A DNA stretch of 64,000 nucleotides from Corynebacterium breve (GTDB taxonomy: Bacteria > Actinomycetota > Actinomycetes > Mycobacteriales > Mycobacteriaceae): the NCBI RefSeq assembly GCF_030252165.1, contig NZ_CP126969.1, positions 434,001-498,000 of the forward strand. Direction: 5' to 3'. A program made the translations under genes and the position numbers. The notes under the pieces are model-generated. The model was not told the origin of the DNA and did no database searches. It worked only from the letters and a program-made list of their open reading frames with translations. Of the stretch, positions 8,398 through 17,363 are shown piece after piece; the stretch's first letter is position 1, and each line of letters starts with the position of its first letter.

Positions 8398-9969
8398 TTA
8401 CGCTGCTGGCAGGGTCTTGGTGTACAAGACATTGCCGCGGGTGGTGATGAAGCGAACGGTGAATTCTTTGGTTTCGGCGTTGATGTCAACCTCGCCGAAG
8501 TGCTGGATGTCATCAAGTGGGGACTGATTGACGTAATCCGGTCCGTGGAAGAAGTCCACACGCGGGCCAAAGGTTGGGTCCATTTCGTTCGGACCAAAGC
8601 CACCTGCGTGGAGCGGGCCGGAAACGAACTCCCAGAACGGGGCGAAGTCCTGGTAGGCAGCCTTGTTCGGGTCGTACTCGTGAGCCGCGCAGTAGTGAAC
8701 GTCGGCGGTGAGCCAAACAACGTTCTTGATGTCCTTGAACGCGGTGAGAACGTGTGCGAGCTCCTGCTCGCGGCCAACTGGCTCGCCAGGGGTGCCGGAT
8801 GAGACACCTTCCTGATTGTCGCCATCCGGCATGATGATGCCCAGTGGGAGGTCGTTTGCGATGACCTTCCAGGTTGCGGTGGAGTTCTTGACCTCGTTGA
8901 TCAGCCAGTCACGCTGCTTATCGCCAAGGATCCAGCCGTACTCGTTGTCGCCGGCGTGGTGCTTATCGTTTTCATCCTTATAGGTGCGCATATCCAGGAT
9001 GAAGATGTCCAAGAGCGGTCCGTAGGAAACCTTGCGGTAGATGCGTCCATCCACGGCCATGGTGGAGTCCAGTGGCTGCCACTCGTGGAATGCCTGGAAA
9101 CCACGTGCAGAGAGAACATCGGCGTTTTTCTCGATGGTGTAGCGCGGATCGTCCAGGATCTCGCCCGGGTACCAGTTGTTCGATACCTCGTGGTCATCCC
9201 ACTGCATAAGCTGCGGTACCTGGCGGTTGAACTCCAGGTAGTGCTTGTCCATCAAGTTATATGCGTACTGGCCACGGAACTCGTCGAGAGTTTCTGCAAC
9301 CTTGGACTTCGCATCGGAGGTGATGTTGCGCCAGATGCGACCGTCCTCGAGCTTGACCTCTGCCTCGATCGGATTGTCGGAGTACACCGAGTCGCCGGAG
9401 TGCAGGAAAAACTGTGGGCTTCGGGCTGCCATTGCGGACCAGCCGATCATGCCATCCATGTCCGGGTTGATGCCGTAGCCCTGGCCAGCAACGTCTGCGG
9501 ACCAGTGGAAGCGAATGTCCTCTTCGCCAGCAGGGGCGGTGCGGAACGTGCCGGTGACTGGTTCAGATGCAGCACCGGTGGTGAGATCCTCCAGGGTAAC
9601 GCGGTAGTGGACATCCTGGCCAGCTTCAAGGCCGGTAAGGCGAACACGACCGGTCCCGTCGGTCTCAGGAGTAAGAGCCTGCTTTGCGACGAAGCGACGC
9701 GCGTTGTTGAAATCTTCGGTAGCCGCTGTCTCTACAACCATGCGTGCTGGACGGTCGGAACGGGTCCATACGAGTGCTCCATCAGCACGCATGTCACCAG
9801 TGGCGACACCGTGGGTGATCTCTGGGCGGCTAGGAAGGAAGCCCTGGAAAAGGGAGGAGCCGGAGGAAAGTCCAGTGGAGGAAAGAGCGCGTGCGGATGT
9901 AGGAACGGTCAGGCCTGCGGAAACAGCCAGGCCCGAGGCGGTGAGGAAAGAACGGCGGGACAGTGACAT
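8398..9969 (-). CDS. phoD: Alkaline phosphatase D family protein, Tat-exported
   Basis: 523 residues. Tat signal SRRSFLTASG at the extreme N-terminus with cleavage near TSARA. The PhoD N-terminal beta domain (residues ~45-145, FLPSRPEITHGVATGDMRADG) precedes the metallophosphatase core with HWSADVAG, LHSGDSVYSD, QWDDHEVSNNW, IANDLPLG and LTADVHYCAAH. PhoD enzymes are Ca/Fe-dependent phosphomonoesterase/diesterases active outside the membrane. It is first gene of a probable two-gene operon with the exported phosphoesterase. In C. glutamicum relatives such genes respond to phosphate limitation; I see no unambiguous PhoR site here. Confidence 0.9.
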   Translation of the reverse strand: MSLSRRSFLTASGLAVSAGLTVPTSARALSSTGLSSGSSLFQGFLPSRPEITHGVATGDMRADGALVWTRSDRPARMVVETAATEDFNNARRFVAKQALTPETDGTGRVRLTGLEAGQDVHYRVTLEDLTTGAASEPVTGTFRTAPAGEEDIRFHWSADVAGQGYGINPDMDGMIGWSAMAARSPQFFLHSGDSVYSDNPIEAEVKLEDGRIWRNITSDAKSKVAETLDEFRGQYAYNLMDKHYLEFNRQVPQLMQWDDHEVSNNWYPGEILDDPRYTIEKNADVLSARGFQAFHEWQPLDSTMAVDGRIYRKVSYGPLLDIFILDMRTYKDENDKHHAGDNEYGWILGDKQRDWLINEVKNSTATWKVIANDLPLGIIMPDGDNQEGVSSGTPGEPVGREQELAHVLTAFKDIKNVVWLTADVHYCAAHEYDPNKAAYQDFAPFWEFVSGPLHAGGFGPNEMDPTFGPRVDFFHGPDYVNQSPLDDIQHFGEVDINAETKEFTVRFITTRGNVLYTKTLPAA

Positions 9970-10263
9970 CGAAAACTCCTATAAGGAAAAGTTTTTGGTG
10001 AGCAATTGTCAACCGTAAGAGTTTGAAATAGATAAGTTGTAAATATTAGATGAATAATTCAGGAACTATAAAGTTTTTGGCATAAAAGTATATTTGATTT
10101 GTTGGTAAGTCAGACGAGGGCAGTAGATGGGTGAAAACTCAAAACGTCCGATATTATCGCCTACCGCACCCAATCCTCGTGCGGCGAAGGTGGAGGGACT
10201 GCAGGATTGGGCGTATGCCCTCACCATAATTCTCATAGTGAAAACTAGATCCCGAATTCTAAA
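9970..10263. other. Intergenic region upstream of phoD
   Basis: No credible gene. It holds the phoD promoter region, AT-rich near the start codon with TTGACA at 10009-10004 on the minus strand but no clear -10 match at good spacing. It also has an inverted repeat CCCAATCCT/AGGATTGGG (10169-10177, 10203-10211), and two copies of GTGAAAACT (10131 and 10238) of unknown meaning. Confidence 0.4.
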
Positions 10264-10319
10264 TGCCGAACGCCCTGGATGATTTCGAGTGGGTGCTCGA
10301 ATCATCCAGGGCGTTCGGG
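10264..10319 (-). terminator. Long hairpin terminator after the acyl-CoA carboxylase gene
   Basis: Arms of about 23 bp (from CCGAACGCCCTGG at 10266 to its complement ending at 10317) with a single-base bulge and a short loop. It lies about 30 bases past the stop of the carboxylase gene; on the minus strand it is followed by ATTTAG. Confidence 0.8.
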
Positions 10320-10350
10320 TTCTGGAATTCGGAATTCGCTGGAAGAAGAT

Positions 10351-11982
10351 TTACAGCGGGATGTTGCCATGCTTGCGTGCCGGGCGGGTGACATTCTTGT
10401 CCTTGTACAGGCGCAAGTTGCGTGCGATCGCGCCACGGGTCTCGCTAGGCAGGATTACTGCGTCGATCAGCCCACGCTCTGCAGCCAGGTAAGGATTGAG
10501 CATGAAATCCTCGTACTCGCGCTCGAAGGATTTGGCCAGCTCTTCGACATCCAAGCCTTTCTCACGAGCCTCTGCCAGTTCCTTGCGGTAAATAAAGCCC
10601 ACCGCACCGGCGGCGCCCATTACGGCGATTTGCGCGGTTGGCCACGCCAGGTTGACGTCGGCGCCGAGGCCCTTGGAGCCCATTACGCAGTATGCGCCAC
10701 CATAGGCCTTTCGCATGGTCACGGTGATCTTCGGCACGGTCGCTTCGCCGTAGGCGTAAAGCAGCTTCGCACCGCGGCGCAGGATGCCGCCGTATTCTTG
10801 GCCCGCGCCGGGGAGGAAGCCAGGGACGTCGACAAGCATGACGATCGGGACGTTGAAAGCGTCGCAGGTGCGAATGAAGCGGGCAGCCTTCTCGGAAGAG
10901 TCGATGTCGAGGCAGCCGGCGTAAACGCTTGGCTGGTTTGCGACGAAGCCGACGGACTGGCCTTCCACGCGACCGAAAGCGATGACGACGTTCTCGGCGC
11001 GCTGCTCCATGATCTCGAGGTATTCGCCGTCGTCGGTAAGCTTCTCGATGACTTCACGGACATCGTATGGCTGGGTTGGGGAGTCGGGGATGATCTCGTC
11101 CAGGGCTAGGTCGTCGGCGGTGATGTTGTCGTCGATGGAGCCTTCGTCCTTCGCGTGTTCCTCAAGTGGCGCGAAGGTGCGGTTGTTGGATGGCAGGTAA
11201 TGCACGAGGTCGGAGACGAAATCGAGTGCCTCTTCGTCGGACTTAGCTACGTAGTGAGCATTGCCGGCGGTAGTCATGTGCGTCATGGCGCCACCAAGTT
11301 CTTCCTGGGTGATCTCTTCGCCGGTGACAGTTTTGATCACATCTGGGCCGGTGACGAACATCTTCGACTTCTGGTCCACCATGACCACGAAGTCGGTGAG
11401 CGCAGGGGAGTATGCGTTGCCGCCGGCGCAAGCGCCCATGATCACGGAAATCTGCGGGACCACGCCAGATGCGTTGATGTTTTGGTAAAAGGTCTGTGCG
11501 ATCAGATCGAGCGACACGGCACCGTCTTGGATGCGGGCGCCCGCGCCTTCGTAAAGCCCGATCAGTGGGCGGCCTGTGGTGACCGCCAGCTCCATGATCT
11601 TGATCATCTTCTCGCCGTAAACCTCGCCGAGCGCGCCGCCGAACACGGTGCCGTCCTGGGAGAAGATGCATACCTCGCGACCGTCGATGGTGCCCCAGCC
11701 GGTGACGATTCCGTCAGTGACAGGACGCTTTGCCTGCATGCCGAAGTCGTGGGTGCGGTGGCGGGCTAGCTGGTCGGTTTCGACGAAGGAGCCTTCGTCG
11801 AGCAGGTAGTCCAGGCGCTCGCGCGCAGTAAGTTTACCCTTGTCATGGACGCGCTGGATAGCCTTCTCGCCCATGGGCTGGGCAGCCTCGGCGCGACGCT
11901 TCTTCAGGTCAGCGATCTTGCCGGCAGTGGTGGCGCTGTCGGCAAGCTTTTCAAGATCCGTGAAACTTGAGGAAACTGTCAT
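10351..11982 (-). CDS. accD1: Acyl-CoA carboxylase carboxyltransferase (beta) subunit, DtsR1/AccD1 type
   Basis: 543 residues, the usual length of corynebacterial DtsR1. Both crotonase-like halves of the carboxyltransferase are intact: [19 protein letters not shown] and [13 protein letters not shown] in the N half, [17 protein letters not shown] and [13 protein letters not shown] in the C half, with the family end KHGNIPL. It transfers carboxyl from carboxybiotin (on an AccBC-type alpha chain, not in this window) to acetyl-CoA or another acyl-CoA, feeding fatty acid synthesis. The divergent biotin ligase birA next to it fits the known dtsR-birA order. C. glutamicum carries a second copy (dtsR2) here; this window has only one. 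Confidence 0.85.
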   Translation of the reverse strand: MTVSSSFTDLEKLADSATTAGKIADLKKRRAEAAQPMGEKAIQRVHDKGKLTARERLDYLLDEGSFVETDQLARHRTHDFGMQAKRPVTDGIVTGWGTIDGREVCIFSQDGTVFGGALGEVYGEKMIKIMELAVTTGRPLIGLYEGAGARIQDGAVSLDLIAQTFYQNINASGVVPQISVIMGACAGGNAYSPALTDFVVMVDQKSKMFVTGPDVIKTVTGEEITQEELGGAMTHMTTAGNAHYVAKSDEEALDFVSDLVHYLPSNNRTFAPLEEHAKDEGSIDDNITADDLALDEIIPDSPTQPYDVREVIEKLTDDGEYLEIMEQRAENVVIAFGRVEGQSVGFVANQPSVYAGCLDIDSSEKAARFIRTCDAFNVPIVMLVDVPGFLPGAGQEYGGILRRGAKLLYAYGEATVPKITVTMRKAYGGAYCVMGSKGLGADVNLAWPTAQIAVMGAAGAVGFIYRKELAEAREKGLDVEELAKSFEREYEDFMLNPYLAAERGLIDAVILPSETRGAIARNLRLYKDKNVTRPARKHGNIPL

Positions 11983-12139
11983 GTTTTGGAACTCTAGACA
12001 ATGGAAGTGGGTTTATCCAGCTTTGAAACTCTGTGATGTAAGTCACTTTCTGTGTTCCTGCTGGTCGGGGGTAGTTTCTAGGGGAAACATTCCCCCAGGG
12101 AGTGACTAGCGTTACCTTTTGGAGCTGTACGCTGATGGT
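11983..12139. promoter_or_regulatory. Divergent accD1-birA control region
   Basis: 157 bp between divergent starts. It contains GTGA-N6-TCAC (12033-12046) and GGGGAAACATTCCCC (12081-12095), two short palindromes that could be operator sites. In C. glutamicum accD1 is repressed by FasR; I cannot match a FasR site with certainty. Confidence 0.35.
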
Positions 12140-12856
12140 ATGACTCAGATCGACATCGAAACTGTACGTTCGCGCGTGCAGGGCCATTGGTCAAGCGTTG
12201 AGTATGTGGACTCAATCGGTTCGACCAACACTGAACTTCTTTCGCGCGGCACCCCAGGAGCCGTGCTCATCGCTGGTGAACAAACAGCAGGCAAGGGGCG
12301 CTTGGGGCGTCCTTGGCAGTCCCCGCGCGGCACGCAGTTCGCATTCAGCATGCTTATCGACGCGCCGTCCGTCCAAGACATCGGCCTCATCCCGTTGACC
12401 GCAGGCCTTGCAGTAACTGACGTGATTACCCAGGCTCGTTTGAAGTGGCCGAACGATGTCCAGATTGATGGAAAGAAGCTCGCCGGTATCCTCGCTGAAG
12501 CTGACTTTTCCGGAGATAAGCCGCACGTGGTGGTGGGCATCGGGCTCAATGTTGCGCTGGAAAAGAAGGACTTGCCTGTAGAAAATGCAACGTCATTGCT
12601 GCTAGAGGGCATCGAATATGACTGGACCGCGCTGGCCACGGACCTCCTCAACGCGCTTGGTCGTCGTTTGTCGGAGCCCCTCGACCTTGATGCATACCGG
12701 GCGGTGTGCTCGACGATCGGGCAAAACGTGCGGCTGATCGCGCCGGGAGGCGATGTTTACGGCGTGGCGGAGGATGTCAGCCCGACTGGCGAAATCATCG
12801 TCGACGGCACGCCCTACTCAGCCGGCGATGTCACTCACTTGCGTCCGCAGGTCTAG
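12140..12856 (+). CDS. birA: Biotin-[acetyl-CoA carboxylase] ligase
   Basis: 238 residues from the ATG at 12140; a TTG seven codons upstream is also in frame but less likely. Biotin protein ligase motifs are clear: GSTNTEL near residue 25, GKGRLGRPWQSPRGT (biotinyl-AMP loop) around 52-66, and KWPNDVQIDGKKLAGIL around 106-122. It lacks an N-terminal helix-turn-helix, so it is a monofunctional ligase rather than a BirA repressor. It biotinylates the carboxylase alpha subunit (and pyruvate carboxylase), consistent with its position divergent to accD1. Confidence 0.92.
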   Translation: MTQIDIETVRSRVQGHWSSVEYVDSIGSTNTELLSRGTPGAVLIAGEQTAGKGRLGRPWQSPRGTQFAFSMLIDAPSVQDIGLIPLTAGLAVTDVITQARLKWPNDVQIDGKKLAGILAEADFSGDKPHVVVGIGLNVALEKKDLPVENATSLLLEGIEYDWTALATDLLNALGRRLSEPLDLDAYRAVCSTIGQNVRLIAPGGDVYGVAEDVSPTGEIIVDGTPYSAGDVTHLRPQV

Positions 12857-12890
12857 AACAGGCATACCCACCTTGGTAAGCTCTCTTTCC

Positions 12891-13346
12891 ATGGCACGGT
12901 TCCAGCTGGGGAAAGACGAATACGCGCGCGTTGACATGTGCGCGCCGATCAGCACGCTGTTTTTCCCGTTCCTCGAGTTGGTACTGATTACCGGGCTCCT
13001 GTGGATCGTGGTCGGGTTTATGGATCAGCCTGGTCAAGTCATTGACATGCAATTGCGCAACGGAGTTGTGCTGCTGTGGGCCTTCCTCGCATTCTGGCGA
13101 TTTGTTCTGCCATTGATGAGGTCGCGACGGCAGCGGTTCGTCGTGACGAACAAACGAGTCCTAGCGCGAACGGGGTCGTTGAAGCCTCGCGTTGATTCAA
13201 TTCCGCTACAGCAGATTCATTCCGCGCGCCGCTACAAGGGCGGAATTTCCATCGCGGTGTACGGTCTTGATCGGCCGGTGTACTTTCCCAACGTTGGGCG
13301 CACAAAGCGCGTTGAGCAAGCATTGCGGGAGCCGGTTCGTCGCTAA
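12891..13346 (+). CDS. PH-domain membrane protein (bPH2/YdbT-like)
   Basis: 151 residues from the ATG at 12891; the longer frame back into birA is discarded. Two hydrophobic segments (about residues 20-42 and 55-75) are followed by a bacterial PH-like domain with RFVVTNKRVLARTG and IPLQQIHSARRYKGG. It is a conserved small membrane protein seen between birA and purK in corynebacteria. Function is unknown. Confidence 0.75.
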   Translation: MARFQLGKDEYARVDMCAPISTLFFPFLELVLITGLLWIVVGFMDQPGQVIDMQLRNGVVLLWAFLAFWRFVLPLMRSRRQRFVVTNKRVLARTGSLKPRVDSIPLQQIHSARRYKGGISIAVYGLDRPVYFPNVGRTKRVEQALREPVRR

Positions 13347-13371
13347 GCAAGGGGGCGTATGATTACTTGTC

Positions 13372-14538
13372 ATGAACGCTACTCCTACAGTTACCGTGAT
13401 CGGCGACGGGCAGCTCGCCCGCATGATGCATACCGAAGCGATTGAGCTTGGTGTTAATCTTCGACTGCTCGCGGGGGCCCGTGATTCCTCAGCGGGTCAG
13501 GTGATCGCTGACGTCGTACTGGGCGACTATCGCAATCTCGATGACTTGCGCAAAGTCGCTGAAGGCGTGGTTACTTTCGATCACGAACACGTTCCCACCG
13601 AGCATCTGCATGCGCTTATCGACGACGGCATTGCCGTTCACCCGGGCCCAGAGGCGCTGGTGAACGCGCAGGACAAGCTGGTCATGCGGGAGAAACTGCA
13701 GGAGATCGGCGCGCCGGTGCCTCCATTTGCCGGGATCCAGTCCGTGGCGGACGCTGATGCTTTCTGGGACTCCGTCGACGGCGAAGTGTGCTTGAAGGCG
13801 ACTCGCGGTGGGTACGACGGCCATGGAGTGTGGTTCCCGAAATCGAAGGAGGAGCTTGAAGGGCTCGTCGAAAAGCTGCTCGGTGAAAACGTACCTTTGA
13901 TGGGGGAGCAGAAGGTACCTTTCGTTCGCGAACTTTCTGCGCTGGTCGCGCGACGTCCATCGGGTGAGGTTCGTCCGTGGCGCGTGGTGGAATCCGTGCA
14001 GCGCGACGGTATTTGCGTGGAGGCGATTGCGCCCGCGCCAGGCATGGATGCTGGCTTGGCGGATTACTGCCAGTCGCTCGCGGTGAAGATCGCAGACGAA
14101 CTCGGCGTGACCGGCGTGCTGGCAGTTGAGCTGTTCGAGTACCTCGACGAAGACGGCATGCCACAGGTGGCGGTCAACGAGTTGGCAATGCGCCCGCATA
14201 ATACTGGGCATTGGACACAGGACGGTTGTGTGACCAGCCAGTTTGAGCAGCACCTGCGTGCGGTACAGGATTGGCCACTAGGTGATGTTGACCAAACTGC
14301 CCCGGTGACTGTTATGGCGAACGTACTAGGTGGTGACGAAGATCCAGAGCTGCCGATGGCGCAGCGGGTTCGCGAAGTTATGGAGCGTTACCCACAGGTC
14401 AAGGTGCATCTGTACGGGAAAACCTATCGAGCGGGTCGCAAAATCGGGCACGTGAATGTCTCCGGTCAATCGGTGGTGAAGACGCGCGAGATTGCCCGCT
14501 CGGCGGCGCATTTCTTGGTCACCGCGCAGTGGCTGTAA
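13372..14538 (+). CDS. purK: 5-(carboxyamino)imidazole ribonucleotide synthase
   Basis: 388 residues. ATP-grasp enzyme of purine synthesis: it uses ATP and bicarbonate to make N5-CAIR from AIR. Visible marks are the N-terminal [17 protein letters not shown], the grasp-domain [14 protein letters not shown] and the metal-binding end [18 protein letters not shown]. The next gene, purE, converts its product, so the pair forms one pathway step. ATG at 13372 is close to the homology start. Confidence 0.93.
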   Translation: MNATPTVTVIGDGQLARMMHTEAIELGVNLRLLAGARDSSAGQVIADVVLGDYRNLDDLRKVAEGVVTFDHEHVPTEHLHALIDDGIAVHPGPEALVNAQDKLVMREKLQEIGAPVPPFAGIQSVADADAFWDSVDGEVCLKATRGGYDGHGVWFPKSKEELEGLVEKLLGENVPLMGEQKVPFVRELSALVARRPSGEVRPWRVVESVQRDGICVEAIAPAPGMDAGLADYCQSLAVKIADELGVTGVLAVELFEYLDEDGMPQVAVNELAMRPHNTGHWTQDGCVTSQFEQHLRAVQDWPLGDVDQTAPVTVMANVLGGDEDPELPMAQRVREVMERYPQVKVHLYGKTYRAGRKIGHVNVSGQSVVKTREIARSAAHFLVTAQWL

Positions 14539-14561
14539 TTAGCCGTGGCACAATAGATGAC

Positions 14562-15062
14562 ATGCAACCACTAGTAGGCCTCATCATGGGTTCGGATTCC
14601 GACTGGGACACTGTCGAACCTGCCGCAGAAGTTCTCGCTGAGTTCGGAATTCCTTTTGAAGTTGGTGTGCTTTCCGCGCACCGTACCCCAGAGCGCATGC
14701 TTGCTTACGCCAAGGGTGCACAGGAAAAGGGCCTGAAGGTCATCATCGCGTGTGCCGGCGGTGCAGCCCACCTGCCGGGCATGGTCGCTGCAGCAACTCC
14801 GCTGCCGGTGATCGGTGTCCCACGAGCACTCAAGGACCTCGACGGCATCGATTCGCTGCTGTCCATCGTGCAGATGCCGTCGGGCGTGCCGGTCGCTACC
14901 GTGTCGATTGGTGGAGCCAAGAACGCGGGCCTACTGGCAGTGCAGATTCTAGGCACCGGTAACGATGAATTGATGCAGCGCATGGCTGACTACCAGGCCA
15001 ACATGGCCGCCGAAGTTGAGCGCAAGGATGAGGCTCTTAAGCAACGCCTTATGGGTCAGTAG
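14562..15062 (+). CDS. purE: N5-carboxyaminoimidazole ribonucleotide mutase
   Basis: 166 residues from the ATG at 14562 (the longer GTG frame from 14529 overlaps purK and is not needed). The class I PurE signature is present: [12 protein letters not shown] at the N-terminus, SAHRTPERM with the active-site His, and [14 protein letters not shown]. It converts N5-CAIR to CAIR. It follows purK closely and its stop overlaps the start of the YdcF-like gene by one base. Confidence 0.94.
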   Translation: MQPLVGLIMGSDSDWDTVEPAAEVLAEFGIPFEVGVLSAHRTPERMLAYAKGAQEKGLKVIIACAGGAAHLPGMVAAATPLPVIGVPRALKDLDGIDSLLSIVQMPSGVPVATVSIGGAKNAGLLAVQILGTGNDELMQRMADYQANMAAEVERKDEALKQRLMGQ

Positions 15063-15535
15063 TGGATCCAGTTCTAGTTCTCGGCGCGAAGGTCATCGAC
15101 GGTCGGCCGCGCCCTTTGCTCGAAGAACGCTTGGCTAAGGCGATGGATGTTGTCGACTCGGCGGACATCATCGTCAGCGGGCGTGGTGAAGCAGAGGCGA
15201 TGGCGCAGTGGCTGGTCGACAATGGTTTCCCTCGGGAGCGGATCGTCGTTGAGCCACGGGCGACATCGACAAACGAGAACCTAGAAAATGCTCGCGCGCT
15301 GGTGCCCGATGCCGAGCGGTTTATCGTAGTGACCAACAATTTCCACGTGCTACGGACGCGCGTGTGGGCATGGCACCTAGATATTCCCGTGCAGGTCATC
15401 GGCGCAGGAACGCCTAACGACGACCGTATTTACAACTACACCCGCGAGTTGGGGGCGTTACCGCACTCCATCTCACGGGTGGTGTGGCGCAGATTCAAGC
15501 GCTGGCTCAAAGAGCCAATGGATTGGACTGCTTAG
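15062..15535 (+). CDS. YdcF/SanA-type DUF218 protein
   Basis: 157 residues starting with GTG at 15062, which overlaps the purE stop by one base. DUF218 features: VLVLGAKVIDGRPRPLLEERLAKA at the N-terminus, VSGRGEAEAMAQWLV, an acid-rich turn EPRATSTNENLENA and FIVVTNNFHVLRT. Without a signal peptide or membrane helix it is probably cytoplasmic. The family is linked to envelope processes and S-adenosylmethionine binding (YdcF), but no function can be assigned here. Confidence 0.75.
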   Translation: MDPVLVLGAKVIDGRPRPLLEERLAKAMDVVDSADIIVSGRGEAEAMAQWLVDNGFPRERIVVEPRATSTNENLENARALVPDAERFIVVTNNFHVLRTRVWAWHLDIPVQVIGAGTPNDDRIYNYTRELGALPHSISRVVWRRFKRWLKEPMDWTA

Positions 15536-16329
15536 TACATAGCGTGCTGGCCACCGTCGATAGGGATGACGGTGCCATTGATGAAGGACGCATCGTCGGA
15601 AAGCAAGAACGCGACGAGGGCACCCACTTCCTCAGGGCGACCAAATCGCTTGGTTGGGTTGACGGAGACGAACTGCTTGCCAACTTCTTCCCAGTTGTCG
15701 CCGCCCATCTGGCGCAGTGAGTTTTCCACCATTGCGGTCATGATGGCACCGGGTGCGATGGCGTTGATCGAAATGTTCTTCTCGCCGTACTCGCGAGCGG
15801 AGTTACGGGTCAGACCGATGACGCCGTGCTTGGACGCAGCGTAGCCGGACTGGTTGCCTACGCCACGGATGCCACCGACGGACGCAGCGTTGACAATCTG
15901 GCCGCCACCCTGCTCAACCATGTGCGCGAGAACTTCAGCCATGCCGTAGAACACGCCGTTGAGGTTGACTCCGATAACGCGGTCGAATTCCTCGGAGCCA
16001 AATTCGTGGGTGAGGTTCTGCTTGCCCTCGATGCCAGCGTTGTTGAAGAAGCCGTCGATTCGGCCAAAGAGCTCGATTGCCTTGGCAACGTACGCCTTGA
16101 CCTCGTCTTCGTTAGCGCAGTTAGCCGCGAAGATCTCTACCTTGATGTTTGGGTAGTCAGCCTCAAGCTGCGCCTTCGCTGCCTCGAGAGCTTCGTTGTT
16201 GAGGTCGACGAGGAAGACGTTCCCGCCTTCCTGAGCGATGCGCTCTGCGACTGCAAGGCCAAGGCCAGACGCGCCACCGGTGATTACTACGGACTTTCCT
16301 GCAAAACGTTGGGTTAGATCAACAGACAT
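15532..16329 (-). CDS. Short-chain dehydrogenase/reductase
   Basis: 265 residues from the ATG at 16329, which has AAAGGA seven bases upstream. Classical SDR with cofactor motif GGASGLGLAVA, FNNAGIEGK, and catalytic NAASVGG ... YAASK. The acidic residue at VDLNNEAL after beta-2 suggests NAD(H) preference. The C-terminal GRPEEVGALVAFLLSDDASFINGTVIPIDGG is family-typical. The substrate is not evident. Its 3' end overlaps the YdcF-like gene tail to tail by four bases. Confidence 0.85.
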   Translation of the reverse strand: MSVDLTQRFAGKSVVITGGASGLGLAVAERIAQEGGNVFLVDLNNEALEAAKAQLEADYPNIKVEIFAANCANEDEVKAYVAKAIELFGRIDGFFNNAGIEGKQNLTHEFGSEEFDRVIGVNLNGVFYGMAEVLAHMVEQGGGQIVNAASVGGIRGVGNQSGYAASKHGVIGLTRNSAREYGEKNISINAIAPGAIMTAMVENSLRQMGGDNWEEVGKQFVSVNPTKRFGRPEEVGALVAFLLSDDASFINGTVIPIDGGQHAMY

Positions 16330-16396
16330 GAGCATTCCTTTCGGTAGGGAAGGGGTCGCCACCGAGGATACTGAAAACTACTTGCACGTGTGGAGA

Positions 16397-16425
16397 CGTC
16401 TAGTTTTCTTCGTGCCATCGCAGCC
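16397..16425. repeat. 29-bp direct repeat, left copy
   Basis: Matches 17161-17189 at 27 of 29 positions (differences at the 17th and 23rd base). On the minus strand it encodes LRWHEEN-stop, a variant of the C-terminus LQWREEN-stop of the 65-residue gene at 17164. It therefore looks like a leftover or duplicated 3' gene end bounding the accessory gene between the two copies. Confidence 0.8.
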
Positions 16426-16570
16426 TTAGAGTTCTCAATCACAATTTCTTGTTTGTATGTAGAATGCACAGTTCCTAATTGAATAGACAACTTCCTTAAG
16501 GCTGGGTAAGTTATGCCCCAAGGCAATAGGCTTTCGAGATTTAAGAGTTGGGACGCAAGAAGGGGACAAA

Positions 16571-17167
16571 ATGGAACTCGGCACTTTGGGGGAATGGGCG
16601 GGGGCAGTAGCTTCGGCCGTTGGGGTGTTGATCTCAATCGTGGCATTTAAGAGATCAAAGAGTGCAGAAGATGCCGCTGAACGGGCGAACATGCAAACTG
16701 CAGCGCTTGAGAAGCAGCGAGATGAACGTGAAGAGGAATGGAGGGAAGAGCTTCGAAGAAAAGAGGAAGAGTCCGAACTCAAACGTGTGGCCGGTAGCGT
16801 CCATGCATATTGGGCGACAAGGAAAAACGGGGATTCGAGTGTTTGGGGAGTCGTTGTTGCAAATACAGATACCTATGCCGTTGCATTCCATAATGTGAAA
16901 ATTAACGCGAGGTCTCGAGTCGAGAAGGATTCCATTGAATTGGAGCTACTGCCACCTGGCAAGTTTTTCATCGAAAGTCTTGCGGGCAAATCACAATCTG
17001 TCGAAAACAAAGATTGGGGCTTTGCAGCATCAGTTGAATCTGGTCAACAGTATGAGCCAGTTCTAAATGCAAAGCTGTTTTCCATCGAACGGATCGAGTT
17101 TCAAGATCGATTGAATGTCAGTTGGTGCTGGACACCAGAACAAGGGGTGCACCGCCTCAGCGTCTAG
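16571..17167 (+). CDS. Membrane-anchored coiled-coil protein of unknown function
   Basis: 198 residues. I do not recognise a named family. Residues ~8-26 are a transmembrane helix (GAVASAVGVLISIVAF); ~30-72 are a strongly charged coiled coil rich in Glu/Arg/Lys; the rest looks like a beta-rich domain with VWGVVVANTDTYAVAF and an end of the form IEFQDRLNVSWCW. This build recurs among accessory orphan genes of actinobacteria. The DNA is visibly richer in A+T than its neighbours and the gene lies between 29-bp direct repeats; its stop codon is supplied by the right repeat. Transfer as a single-gene cassette is likely. Confidence 0.6.
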   Translation: MELGTLGEWAGAVASAVGVLISIVAFKRSKSAEDAAERANMQTAALEKQRDEREEEWREELRRKEEESELKRVAGSVHAYWATRKNGDSSVWGVVVANTDTYAVAFHNVKINARSRVEKDSIELELLPPGKFFIESLAGKSQSVENKDWGFAASVESGQQYEPVLNAKLFSIERIEFQDRLNVSWCWTPEQGVHRLSV

Positions 17168-17189
17168 TTTTCTTCGCGCCATTGCAGCC
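17161..17189. repeat. 29-bp direct repeat, right copy
   Basis: It covers the 3' end of the 65-residue gene (minus strand) and supplies the stop codon of both convergent genes. Partner of 16397-16425. The unit from one copy to the next is 764 bp. Confidence 0.8.
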
Positions 17190-17361
17190 AACGCCGGACC
17201 AAGAGCCAGGTGGCAAGAAGCAACACGCCAGCCAGCACTCCGGGCCAGATTAGAGGATCTGGCCGCAGCACATTAATCACCGCCTGAACCAGCGAGATCA
17301 GCGCGAAGAAGCCGACAAACCCGATGATGGTCTGCCACACGAGGTCTTTGCGTTCGCGCAC
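17164..17361 (-). CDS. Small two-helix membrane protein of the sugar importer operon
   Basis: 65 residues with two membrane helices (TIIGFVGFFALISLVQAVI and LIWPGVLAGVLLLATWLLV) and a charged end RRWLQWREEN. It starts two bases after the stop of the second permease gene, so it is cotranscribed. The C. glutamicum trehalose importer locus also contains a small membrane protein gene, so it may be an importer accessory; that is inference from position. Confidence 0.7.
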   Translation of the reverse strand: MRERKDLVWQTIIGFVGFFALISLVQAVINVLRPDPLIWPGVLAGVLLLATWLLVRRWLQWREEN

Positions 17362-17363
17362 GG

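Noticed and set aside
8217-8825. 202-codon minus-strand frame spanning the phoD end and the phosphoesterase start
   Set aside because: It is a shadow frame; both real genes have intact motifs and Tat signals in other frames.
10264-10319. Long inverted repeat as a mobile-element end or MITE
   Set aside because: Single copy in the window, no target duplication, and its place just after a stop codon fits a terminator.
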